From Micromonospora rhizosphaerae (GTDB taxonomy: Bacteria; Actinomycetota; Actinomycetes; Mycobacteriales; Micromonosporaceae): 64,000 nucleotides of DNA. A program made the translations under genes and the position numbers. The notes under the pieces were generated by a model, which saw only the letters and a program-made list of their open reading frames with translations, was not told the origin of the DNA and did not search any database. The DNA lies in the NCBI RefSeq assembly GCF_900091465.1, contig NZ_FMHV01000002.1, positions 4,774,001-4,838,000 of the forward strand. Reading direction: 5' to 3'. This document shows, one piece after another, positions 1 through 7,630 of this stretch; position 1 is the stretch's first letter, and every line of letters starts with the position of its first letter.

Positions 1-476
1 CCGAGCTTGCGGGACGGGATGTTCAGCGGGAAGTTCCACGGGGTGATGGCCACGACGACCCCGACTGGTTCCCGGGAGGTGTAGACGAGGCTGCCGTCGC
101 CCGTGGCGTATGTGCGACCCGCCACGCGAAGCGCCTCGCCCGCGTAGAACCGGAGGTTGGACGGGGTCCGGCGGGTCTCGGTGAGCGCCTCGGCCAGCGT
201 CTTGCCCTCCTCGCGGACCAGGTCCCGGGCGAGGTCGTCGGCGCGGGCGGCGAGGATGTCCGCGGCCCGGTACAGGACAGCCGCTCGCGCCTCCGGGCCG
301 CGCTCCGCCCATTCCCGGTAGCCGGCCGCGACCGCGGAAACCGCATCGTGCGCGTCCTTCGTGTCGGAATCCGGGAAGACCGCGACGACCTCACGCTCGT
401 CAGCCGGGTTCCGCCGCTCGCGGGTACGCCCGCTGGCCGAGCCCACCCACTCGCCACCGATGAAGTTGCCCTTCAC
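1..476 (-). CDS. NAD(P)-dependent aldehyde dehydrogenase, N-terminal part (cut by window edge)
   Basis: This is the N-terminal ~158 residues of an ALDH-superfamily enzyme, which oxidises an aldehyde to the acid with NAD(P)+. The start is GTG at 476, preceded by GGAGG, and the protein opens VKGNFIGGEW. Family hallmarks follow: the NPAD motif, REEGKTLAEA and the cofactor-binding stretch ending ITPWNFPLNIPSRK at the window edge. The catalytic Cys and Glu lie outside the window. The GTG overlaps the TGA of the ferredoxin reductase by 4 bases (GTGA), so it is the last visible gene of the HDO-Rieske-reductase operon. The likely job is to oxidise an aldehyde made by that oxygenase system (inference); the substrate cannot be read from the sequence. 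Confidence 0.9.
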   Translation of the reverse strand, partial: MKGNFIGGEWVGSASGRTRERRNPADEREVVAVFPDSDTKDAHDAVSAVAAGYREWAERGPEARAAVLYRAADILAARADDLARDLVREEGKTLAEALTETRRTPSNLRFYAGEALRVAGRTYATGDGSLVYTSREPVGVVVAITPWNFPLNIPSRKL

Positions 477-1693
477 AGTTGCTCCTCCAACGCCGTCAGC
501 TCGGCCAGGTCGACGTCCTCGTCAGCGAGGATCCGCGGATCGACGCTGACCTGTCCGGCGATCAGCTCCTTGGCGACGAGGACGTCCGCGCCGCGGTCGA
601 CGGCGAACGCCGCCCGCACCAGCCCGTCGCGCAGATAGAAGGCCGAGAAGTCGCACTCCTCGACCGAGCCGCGCACGACCAGCTCATCCCAGACCGGCGC
701 GTGGCCGGTGTACTGCAGATTGTGGTCGTACTGGTCCGACCAGAACCAGTGCGGATCGGTGTACGACGTGGTCCGGCCGATCATGTTGTTGGCGGCGGCG
801 GTCGCCTGCCGGCTCGCGTTGTCGAAGTGCTCGACCCGGATCCGCTCCCCGAAGAGCGGATGCCAGTGATTGGCCACGTCACCCGCGGCGTACACGTTCG
901 GCACCGCGGTCCGGCAGTACTCGTCCACGAGGATGCCGTTGTCGACGGCGAGGCCCGACTGCTCGGCGACGGTCGTGTTCGGCGTGATGCCGATGCCCAC
1001 CACCACCAGGTCGCCCTCGATGCGTCCGCCGTTGGTGGTGACGACGACGCCGGTCGGTGTCTCGACGACGGACTCGACGGACTCGCCCAGCCGCAGCGTG
1101 ACCCCCTGCCGCCGATGGATCGCCGCGCAGGTGGCCCCGATCTCGTGCCCGAGTACGCGCTGCAGCGGCACCTCAAGCGCCTCCACCATCGTGACGTCGG
1201 CACCCTTGCCGCGGCTGGTGGCGGCGACCTCGGCGCCGATGAAACCGGCGCCGATGACGATCACGTGTACGCCCGGACGGAGCTGGGTGCGCAGGCGGTC
1301 GGCGTCCCGCCGCGTGCGAAGGTAGTGGATGCGTTCACCGGTGACGCCGGGCAGCCGGCGTGGTCCTCCGCCGGTGGCGACGAGGACGGCGTCCGCGGCG
1401 ACCTCCGTGCCGTCGGCCAACTCGACCACCCCGCGCTCGGGCCGGATTCGGACGACCGGCTGGCCGAGCCGCAGGTGCACGTCGTTCTTCGCGCACCAGT
1501 CCGCCGGCAGCAGGTGCAGACCGCAGTCGTCGTCGCCGGCGAGGTACTCCTTCGACAGCGGCGGCCGCTGGTACGGTCGTTCCGGTTCAGCGCCGAGCAG
1601 CTCGATCCGGCCGTCGAAGCCGCGCCGTCGCAGGGTACGAGCGGCGACCGCCGCGGCCTGACCGGCTCCGATGGTGACAATCGTCCTGGTCAT
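473..1693 (-). CDS. NAD(P)H-dependent ferredoxin reductase (rhodocoxin reductase-like flavoprotein)
   Basis: 406-residue FAD flavoprotein of the oxygenase-coupled ferredoxin reductase family (ThcD/HcaD type), which passes electrons from NAD(P)H to a [2Fe-2S] ferredoxin. Visible motifs are the FAD Rossmann GAGQAA at residues 9-14, the NAD Rossmann GAGFIGAE at 148-155 ending in an acidic Glu at 171 that favours NADH, the YAAGDVA FAD-phosphate motif near 268-274, and the family-typical HWFWSDQYD near 315-323. The ATG at 1693 has GGGGTGAG upstream. It lies 7 bases after the Rieske ferredoxin gene and overlaps the ALDH start by 4 bases. The neighbouring Rieske protein is the natural partner, and together they should feed electrons to the diiron oxidase at the head of the operon. 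Confidence 0.92.
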   Translation of the reverse strand: MTRTIVTIGAGQAAAVAARTLRRRGFDGRIELLGAEPERPYQRPPLSKEYLAGDDDCGLHLLPADWCAKNDVHLRLGQPVVRIRPERGVVELADGTEVAADAVLVATGGGPRRLPGVTGERIHYLRTRRDADRLRTQLRPGVHVIVIGAGFIGAEVAATSRGKGADVTMVEALEVPLQRVLGHEIGATCAAIHRRQGVTLRLGESVESVVETPTGVVVTTNGGRIEGDLVVVGIGITPNTTVAEQSGLAVDNGILVDEYCRTAVPNVYAAGDVANHWHPLFGERIRVEHFDNASRQATAAANNMIGRTTSYTDPHWFWSDQYDHNLQYTGHAPVWDELVVRGSVEECDFSAFYLRDGLVRAAFAVDRGADVLVAKELIAGQVSVDPRILADEDVDLAELTALEEQL

Positions 1694-1700
1694 CGGCGTC

Positions 1701-2078
1701 TCACCCCGCAGCCGTGGTCGTGTACGGCGCGACGTCGGCGTCCGTTCGGCCGGGGCGCGGCCGCAGGTTGACGTAGATCTTGTCGTTCGCCACCCGGACG
1801 TCGTACGTCGGCTGGCATTCGATCTGGTCCGCCGCCTCCCCGGTGGCCGGGTCGAAGGACCACTGGTGGCCGGGGCAGATGATTCGCCCGTGCAGCACCG
1901 TCCCCTTGCTCAGCGAGCGTTGCTTATGGACGCAGACGTCGTGCAAGGCGAAGACCCGGCCGCCGACGAGGAACAGCGCGATCGGTGTGCCGCCGACGAC
2001 CACCTGCTTCTTCTTGCGGCGCCCGAGCTCGGACAGCTCGGCGACGAGCACCCACTCGACGGGGTTAGGCTCGCTCAC
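1701..2078 (-). CDS. Rieske-type [2Fe-2S] ferredoxin
   Basis: 125-residue soluble electron carrier. The Rieske cluster motif is complete: C49-V-H51, a 16-residue spacer, then C68-P-G-H71, giving two Cys and two His ligands. It has no membrane segment or signal peptide, and its length is normal for small Rieske ferredoxins of multicomponent oxygenases. It sits between the diiron oxidase and the ferredoxin reductase, so it most likely shuttles electrons between them. A GAGTCGGGAGT-type ribosome binding site precedes the ATG. A Rieske ferredoxin can also serve a ring-hydroxylating dioxygenase, but no alpha subunit of such an enzyme is in the window. Confidence 0.93.
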   Translation of the reverse strand: MSEPNPVEWVLVAELSELGRRKKKQVVVGGTPIALFLVGGRVFALHDVCVHKQRSLSKGTVLHGRIICPGHQWSFDPATGEAADQIECQPTYDVRVANDKIYVNLRPRPGRTDADVAPYTTTAAG

Positions 2079-2134
2079 TCCCGACTCCCTCCGTGTCTGA
2101 AACGGTTGCGGAACTCCGGCCGCAGATGCCAGAA

Positions 2135-2160
2135 GGGTGGGCCAACCAGTGGACCCACCC
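2135..2160 (-). terminator. Intercistronic hairpin between the diiron oxidase and Rieske genes
   Basis: GGGTGGG (2135-2141) pairs with CCCACCC (2154-2160) around a 12-base loop, in the 97-base gap between the two genes. There is no T-run, so it is more likely an attenuator or RNA-processing element that lowers expression of the electron-transfer genes relative to the oxidase than a full terminator (inference). Confidence 0.4.
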
Positions 2161-2175
2161 GTCCGGCGGTTTCGA

Positions 2176-2889
2176 TCAGGCGCTGACCAGGTCCGGCGCC
2201 ACGTAGGTGTCGTAGAGCGCCTTGGTGTAGGAGAAGCGCATCTCCGCGCCCCAGCGGACGAACTGCAGCGATCGCTGCTGCAGTTCGGGGGTGTTGGCGT
2301 GGTCCAGGACGATCTGGTAGCCGCGCTCGCCGTGCACCTCGTCGGAGGTGATGTGCAGGTCGAAGAACTCGATCTCGTCCTCGGTGAAGCCGTACACCTC
2401 GCGCAGCGGGACGATCTGCTTCTTGTAGATGCTGGGCACCTGGGACTCGAGGCCTACGACCAGCGCCGCGGTCGCCACCGCGAAGTGCTCGCGCATGGCC
2501 GTGGCGTAGCACCACGCCTGAAGGCCGCGGGTCACCGCGTTCATGTTGTTCGGGTCCTCGATCCGCTCCCGCGTCGTCCCGCAGGCCTCGGCGAAGCGGA
2601 TCAGCAGGTCGGTGTGGCGGATGTCGGCCAATTCCTCCTCGTACATGTTCTGCAGAAGGAAGTCCTTGGCGTCCGTGCAGGGCTCGGGGGTGTTGGCGTA
2701 GACGTAGCTCAGGTAGTCGGCGAACGGGCCCACGTAGTGGTAGTGGTTCTCCGCCCAGCGGGCGAAGTGGTGCCGCTCCAGCTTGCCATCGGCCCATGCC
2801 TGGCTGAACGACGCGTTCTTGGCCTCTCTGCCCTTGATCGCGTCCTCGAGGGCAGCGCGGAACTTGTCGCGGGAGAGCAGCTCGGTCAT
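2176..2889 (-). CDS. Heme-oxygenase-like diiron oxidase (TenA/PqqC/CADD superfamily)
   Basis: 237-residue all-helical protein of the TenA/PqqC/CADD superfamily. Six candidate metal ligands fit the HDO spacing: E85 and H92 in MYEEELADIRH, E148 in VGLESQ, then H179, D183 and H186 in DLHITSDEVH. The E-x6-H and H-x3-D-x2-H spacings match those of the Chlamydia CADD enzyme (E81, H88, E142, H174, D178, H181 from memory). PqqC and TenA proper lack this set, so a diiron oxygenase is the best reading. It is first in an operon with Rieske ferredoxin, ferredoxin reductase and ALDH. The start is ATG at 2889 with GAGAGAGGCG upstream. The substrate is unknown; the ALDH suggests that an aldehyde is a product. 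Confidence 0.85.
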   Translation of the reverse strand: MTELLSRDKFRAALEDAIKGREAKNASFSQAWADGKLERHHFARWAENHYHYVGPFADYLSYVYANTPEPCTDAKDFLLQNMYEEELADIRHTDLLIRFAEACGTTRERIEDPNNMNAVTRGLQAWCYATAMREHFAVATAALVVGLESQVPSIYKKQIVPLREVYGFTEDEIEFFDLHITSDEVHGERGYQIVLDHANTPELQQRSLQFVRWGAEMRFSYTKALYDTYVAPDLVSA

Positions 2890-3020
2890 CTGGTCGCCTC
2901 TCTCTGTGGTGCGGTCCCGGCAGCTCGGCGTGGCGCCACGGGAGTCTCTGGGGTGTCACCAACGCTAGGGAGCCGACGACCAGCACCACACGGTAAAGGT
3001 GCACATCGTTCGCCGTAGTC

Positions 3021-3032
3021 TTCTGTGCAGAA
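3021..3032. promoter_or_regulatory. Perfect inverted repeat between divergent genes
   Basis: TTCTG-TG-CAGAA is a 5-bp-arm palindrome in the 185-base gap between the diiron oxidase operon (minus) and the DUF1275 gene (plus). A GTGCAC palindrome lies 18 bases away (2998-3003). No regulator gene is adjacent, so the binder is unknown. Confidence 0.3.
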
Positions 3033-3074
3033 AGCCCACGGCGTTGGCGGCGACCGTTTTGTCATCGTGAGCCG

Positions 3075-3836
3075 ATGCCGACGATGAACAGCACGCACCC
3101 GCGCCGATTCAGGTGGACGCCGGCGGCGGCGTCGCGGAGCAGCCACCAGCAGCGTCGGTGGCGGGAGTGGATGGCCGTCGTCCTGGCGGTGAACAGCGGA
3201 GCGACCGACGCCATCGGGTTCCTGGCGCTGGGCGGAGCCTTCACCAGCGTGATGACCGGGAACATGGTCCTGCTCGGGGTCGCCCTGGCCGGGGCGGACG
3301 GTGCGCTGGCCCTACACACCGGGGCGGCGATCACCTGTTTCATCCTCGGCTGCTCGCTCGGCACACGCATCGCCGGCACCCCGAGATCCGACGACCCGGT
3401 CTGGCCCCCGGCGGTGACCCGCGCGCTGGCCGTCGAGGGTGTGGTGCTCGCCGGGTACGCGATGGGCTGGTGGTTGAGCCGCGGCCACCCGTCGGGACAG
3501 CTGCAACTGGCGTTGCTCGTTCTCAACGCCCTCGCGCTCGGCATCCAGAGCAGCACGGTCCAGCGGTTCGGCGTGGCGGGACTGTCGACCACCTATCTCA
3601 CCGGGACGCTCACCACCGTGATCGCACGACTCACCTCCGGGCACCGACTGCGCGACGTCACGCAGAGCGTCCTCACCCTGCTGGGGCTGATCGCGGGCGC
3701 GGCGCTCGGCGGGTTGCTCGCGGTACGCGCGCCGGTGTGGGCGCCCCTGGTACAGCTGGGGAGCCTCGGCATCGTCCTGGCCGCGGCCGTCGCGGCCATC
3801 CGGCCGGCACCAGACCCAGACCTCGTTCGTCGCTGA
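3075..3836 (+). CDS. DUF1275 (YoaK-like) integral membrane protein
   Basis: 253-residue multi-pass membrane protein. The family signature is clear in the first hydrophobic segment: VNSGATDAIGFLALGG followed by FTSVMTGNMVLLG, matching the DUF1275 pattern of glycine-rich helices and the MTGN motif. About six to seven hydrophobic helices follow. The function of the family is not established. Two starts are possible: ATG 3075, with no clear ribosome binding site, or ATG 3171, with GGGAG just upstream, which would drop a basic 32-residue leader and still keep the first helix. It diverges from the diiron oxidase operon and is followed by a 290-base gap in which I see no gene. Confidence 0.85.
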   Translation: MPTMNSTHPRRFRWTPAAASRSSHQQRRWREWMAVVLAVNSGATDAIGFLALGGAFTSVMTGNMVLLGVALAGADGALALHTGAAITCFILGCSLGTRIAGTPRSDDPVWPPAVTRALAVEGVVLAGYAMGWWLSRGHPSGQLQLALLVLNALALGIQSSTVQRFGVAGLSTTYLTGTLTTVIARLTSGHRLRDVTQSVLTLLGLIAGAALGGLLAVRAPVWAPLVQLGSLGIVLAAAVAAIRPAPDPDLVRR

Positions 3837-4126
3837 CTCTCGGCGCCGGCCTCACCCTGGCACCGATCCCGCTGCTGCTGTCCCCACTGCCGGGCGCGAC
3901 CTGGACGAGCTGGCACCACAGCCCCGCCCGGGCGATCTCACGGTGCTCGGTGCTGGACAGCAGGCTCCCCGGGCGCCACCCGCCCCGGCCAACGAAGGCA
4001 GTTGGAGGTCAGCGCAGTGAGTGTCAAGGTGAATAGGACCCCCGTCGGCTGTCCGGTTGGCGTCGCAGACCTATCCGTCGACCCGAGCACTGGTCACGCT
4101 GAGTATCGAGGGGAAGGAGCGTCACC

Positions 4127-6733
4127 ATGTCGGACATGGCGGAGCGGCCCTCCGGCCACCGGCGCGCCAGGGCGTCAAGGACGAGGGTCTTCGAGGAGTC
4201 GTCGAACGTTCACGTCGGCCGCGGCCCGGACGACCGGGTGCGGGTGCTGCGGCATCCGCGGGTGGAGTTCTCCGCCGAGCGCGTCGGGCTGGCGGAGGCC
4301 TCGCCGCGGGAGCTGGCCGACGCGTACGTGCGCGAGATCGTGCCGATGTACGACCTTCCCGACGAGCAGGTGGACGATCTCACGGGGCCGGTCCGGCGCC
4401 TGCCGGTCGACGAGGGCACCCGACTCAAGCTCGCCGAAGAGAAGACCGTCCTTGACACGGTCGTGGTGTCGTATCAGCAGACCGTGCTGGGGCTACCGAT
4501 CTGGCAGGCGGCCCTCCAGGTCCGCCTGTACGGTGAACCGCTGCGGGTCGCCAGCTCCGACAGCACGGTGCACTACGACGTCCAGGTCGAGACGCCGCCC
4601 TCCGACACCCTCGGCCCAGCGACCACCGAAGGGTCGGCGCTGCGCGAGGCGCTCGGTCTGGACGAGCAGGCCGGGCAGGGGCTGCGGATCAACGACACGC
4701 GGTTGCTCGTCTATCGCTACGACCCGGCTGAGCGGCTCGACCCGAGCGCCGCGGTCGAGAACCTCCAGGCGGAGGCGCCCACGCTGCCGCTGCCCCCGGT
4801 GCCCGAGGGCATCGAGCCGGGGCAGCACTACGTCGTACGTGAGGTGCTGTTCAGCCTGTCCCTGCCGGGATGGGGGGACCTCAACTGGCGTTTGTTCATC
4901 GAACCGCGGACGGGGGCGGTGCTCTACCTGCGTGCGCTGGTCGCCTCGGTCACGGCGTGCGTGTTCGCCACCGACCCGGTCACGGCGAGCGGGAACCCGC
5001 TCACCGGTTGCTCCGCGGCGGCGGACCTCGACGTGGTGCGCGCGACGGTGACGCTGCTCGGTCTCGATGCCCCCAATGCCGGAGTTCAGGCCCTGCGGGG
5101 CACGTACGTCGAGGTCAGGGACACTGACGCTCCCGCCGTGGTGCCGCCGACCACCACCGCTCCCTTCTCCTTCTGCTACTCGGCCGTCAGTGACGATTTC
5201 GCCGCCGCGAACGCCTACTTCCACTACGACGCGCCCTACCGCCTGGTAGAGAGCATGGGATTCAACGTGTTCAGCTACTTCGACGGCACGACCTTCCCGA
5301 TACCGGTCGATCACCAGGGCTTCGGCAACGCGGTGAACGCGCAGGCCGCCGGGAACGTTATGGGCAACGGGATGGGGCGCTTCCGCAACGGATTGGCCGC
5401 CGGGGGCTGCCCGGTGGGCATCGCAGTCGACGGCCGGGTCGCCCTCCACGAGTTCGGCCACGCCCTCCTGTGGGACCACGTCAACTCGCCGAACTTCGGG
5501 TTCTGCCACAGCGCCGGGGACACCCTCGGCGCAATCCTGTCCGACCCGGGCTCGTTGGCCCCCGACCGGTTCGTCACGTTCCCCTTCGTCAACATCGGTC
5601 GGCGCCACGACCGTGACGTCGCCGCCGGGTGGGCCTGGGGCGGCATCCAGGACGACACCCAGTACGGCAGCGAGCAGATCCTCTCCACCCTGCTCTTCTG
5701 GGTGTATCGCAGCACCGGCGGTGACGACCCGGTCCGCGCGGTCCAGGAGTTCGCCGCCCGTTACCTCGCCTTCCTCATCATCAAGGCGATCGGCACGCTC
5801 ACCGTCACGACCACCAATCCGGAGATCTACGCGACGGCGCTGATGGACGCCGACGAGAGCACGCTCAACTTCGAAGGTCACCCCGGCGGCGCCTGGCACA
5901 AGGTCATCCGGTGGAGCTTCGAGCAGCAGGGTCTCTACCAGCCGGCGGGCGCGCCCACCCCGGTCACCCAGCCCGGCGATCCGCCCGCCGTGGACGTCTA
6001 CATCGACGACGGACGTGCCGGTACCTACGCCCCATACCTGGCCGACTTCACCGCCACCGGCGATGTCTGGAATCGGCAGCTGCCGGACGGTGGCGCGGCG
6101 CACGAGGAGCCGCTGGCCGGATTCCCGAGCTACGCCTACGTCAGGGTCGGCAACCGCGGCACCCAGGAGGCGACAGACGTGGCGGTGAAGCTCTACCGGT
6201 CCGATCCGGCCACCGGACTCGCCTGGCCAAACGCCTGGACCCCGACCGACACGCCGGAACTGGCGGCCACCGGCCCGGTTCCGCCGGGCGGCCAGACGGT
6301 GCTCGGTCCGTTCACCTGGAACACACAGTCGGCTGGCGTGGCCTGCCTCCTGGCGAGCGCATCGGCAACCGGTGATCCGAGCAACGCGGACACGGTCAAC
6401 GGCTCCCTACCGAACTGGCGGCTGGTGCCCTTCGACAACAACCTCGCCCAACGCAACGTCACCGCGGTCGTGGCGGATCCGTGTGAACAGATGGAACGTC
6501 TCGCCGAGTACATCGGCACCCTCGGTCTCACGCAGGGCCTCGAGCAGAGCCTCACGGCGAAGCTGCACAACGCCCGGCGCGACTGCGAACGCGGGCACAC
6601 CACGCCCGCGTGCAACAAGCTGGGCGCGTTTGCCAACGAGGTGAGGGCGCAGACCGGCAAGGGCCTCACGGCAGCCCAGGCGCAGGTGCTTCTTGGACAC
6701 AACGACGGCATCAGGACCGCCCTCGGCTGTTGA
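4127..6733 (+). CDS. Large thermolysin/fungalysin-like metalloprotease-fold protein without signal peptide
   Basis: 868 residues; ATG 4127 has GGAAGGAG upstream. Residues ~60-160 resemble the FTP propeptide of thermolysin/fungalysin proteases (VSYQQTVLGLPIWQAALQV). The centre carries HEFGH (H441, E442, H445). The third zinc ligand of thermolysin lies 24 residues after the first His, and here that position is Asp (D465 in HSAGDTL) instead of Glu. Residues ~640-760 look like a CARDB-type beta domain (YVRVGNRGTQEATDVAVKLY). The C-terminal ~80 residues resemble a FIMAH domain and contain four Cys. No N-terminal hydrophobic stretch is present (MSDMAERPSGHRRARASRTR), although the Cys content and domains suggest an extracellular protein. 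It could be an inactive protease homologue. Confidence 0.7.
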   Translation: MSDMAERPSGHRRARASRTRVFEESSNVHVGRGPDDRVRVLRHPRVEFSAERVGLAEASPRELADAYVREIVPMYDLPDEQVDDLTGPVRRLPVDEGTRLKLAEEKTVLDTVVVSYQQTVLGLPIWQAALQVRLYGEPLRVASSDSTVHYDVQVETPPSDTLGPATTEGSALREALGLDEQAGQGLRINDTRLLVYRYDPAERLDPSAAVENLQAEAPTLPLPPVPEGIEPGQHYVVREVLFSLSLPGWGDLNWRLFIEPRTGAVLYLRALVASVTACVFATDPVTASGNPLTGCSAAADLDVVRATVTLLGLDAPNAGVQALRGTYVEVRDTDAPAVVPPTTTAPFSFCYSAVSDDFAAANAYFHYDAPYRLVESMGFNVFSYFDGTTFPIPVDHQGFGNAVNAQAAGNVMGNGMGRFRNGLAAGGCPVGIAVDGRVALHEFGHALLWDHVNSPNFGFCHSAGDTLGAILSDPGSLAPDRFVTFPFVNIGRRHDRDVAAGWAWGGIQDDTQYGSEQILSTLLFWVYRSTGGDDPVRAVQEFAARYLAFLIIKAIGTLTVTTTNPEIYATALMDADESTLNFEGHPGGAWHKVIRWSFEQQGLYQPAGAPTPVTQPGDPPAVDVYIDDGRAGTYAPYLADFTATGDVWNRQLPDGGAAHEEPLAGFPSYAYVRVGNRGTQEATDVAVKLYRSDPATGLAWPNAWTPTDTPELAATGPVPPGGQTVLGPFTWNTQSAGVACLLASASATGDPSNADTVNGSLPNWRLVPFDNNLAQRNVTAVVADPCEQMERLAEYIGTLGLTQGLEQSLTAKLHNARRDCERGHTTPACNKLGAFANEVRAQTGKGLTAAQAQVLLGHNDGIRTALGC

Positions 6734-6762
6734 ACGCCGCCGGGGCGGGCAGCAGAGACGGG

Positions 6763-7518
6763 TCATGCGAACCGCACGGTCACGTCTCCGATGCCCGAGA
6801 AGACCGCACGCCAGGTGCCCGGACCCGGCTCGCTCTGATTGCAGAAGGACCCCGTGATCACCCGTTGGCCGGCTTCGAGTCCGCGGCCGTACCGGTGCAG
6901 CAGCGCGCAGAGGCGCGACAGTGACAGGAACGGATCGTCCATGGAAGTTCCCGGGGTACGGGTGGCGACCAGGGCGTCGTCGTGCCAGAGGTCGACCGTG
7001 GTGTCGGTGAGGGCCGACACCGCGGGCGCCTCCGACCCGACCACGATGCCCCAGTTGCCCAGGCCGTCGGCAATGGTGGTCGGGCTGTCCGCTCCGGCGC
7101 TGAGCCGGATCTCGTTCAGCTCGAACGCGGGCGCGACCGCTCGCACGGCAGACCTCGCCGCCACCGGATCGATGTCGTCACCGCGCAACGGCGCGCCCAG
7201 CACCAGGCACAGCTCCGGCTCGAGGTAGCACGATCTGATCCGGTCACGCTCAACGACGTCCCCGGAGCTGAACGTGCGGCTCTCCAGGACGTACCCGAAC
7301 GGCCGGAAGCCCGTCCCCATCGCATCACGACGGGGGCCCGAGGTCAGACCCACCTTCCAGCCGGCCAACCGGTCGCCCGCCGCCACCAGCCGATCGAGGA
7401 CGGCCAACTGGAGGCCCAGTGCCGCGTGGACGTCGCACCCGGCGGCGTTCGTACCGGCGTCGGCCACGCCGTCCACTCTCGCCCTCAGGAACGATCTCAC
7501 CACTGCCTCGTCGTACAT
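6763..7518 (-). CDS. 2-keto-4-pentenoate hydratase / fumarylacetoacetase-fold hydratase
   Basis: 251-residue enzyme of the MhpD/HpcG hydratase-decarboxylase family, which uses a divalent metal to hydrate 2-oxo-4-enoates or decarboxylate related oxo-acids. Family features are AGWKVGLTS near residues 45-53, the metal-ligand region YLEPELCLVLG, and FELNEIRL. The ATG at 7518 is chosen over a GTG at 7533 because AGGAGGT sits 4 bases before it. It lies downstream of the MatC-type carrier on the same strand but behind a strong hairpin, so it may have its own promoter. No ring-cleavage genes are nearby, so a role on a small 2-oxo-dicarboxylate is as likely as aromatic catabolism. Confidence 0.85.
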   Translation of the reverse strand: MYDEAVVRSFLRARVDGVADAGTNAAGCDVHAALGLQLAVLDRLVAAGDRLAGWKVGLTSGPRRDAMGTGFRPFGYVLESRTFSSGDVVERDRIRSCYLEPELCLVLGAPLRGDDIDPVAARSAVRAVAPAFELNEIRLSAGADSPTTIADGLGNWGIVVGSEAPAVSALTDTTVDLWHDDALVATRTPGTSMDDPFLSLSRLCALLHRYGRGLEAGQRVITGSFCNQSEPGPGTWRAVFSGIGDVTVRFA

Positions 7519-7584
7519 GTCACCTCCTCGCACGGTGTGCGGCAGCCCCCACCGCCCGGGCGGGCAGCGCCGGGGACCGGCGGG

Positions 7585-7619
7585 CGGCCGGTCTTCACCC
7601 GGTGGGTGAAGACCGGCCG
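7585..7619 (-). terminator. Strong hairpin between the MatC-type carrier and hydratase
   Basis: Perfect 16-bp arms (7585-7600 and 7604-7619, CGGCCGGTCTTCACCC and its complement) with a 3-base loop, 11 bases past the stop codon of the carrier gene. There is no T-run, as is common in high-GC actinobacteria. It probably ends or weakens transcription before the hydratase gene. Confidence 0.7.
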
Positions 7620-7630
7620 AGGTGCGCGGA

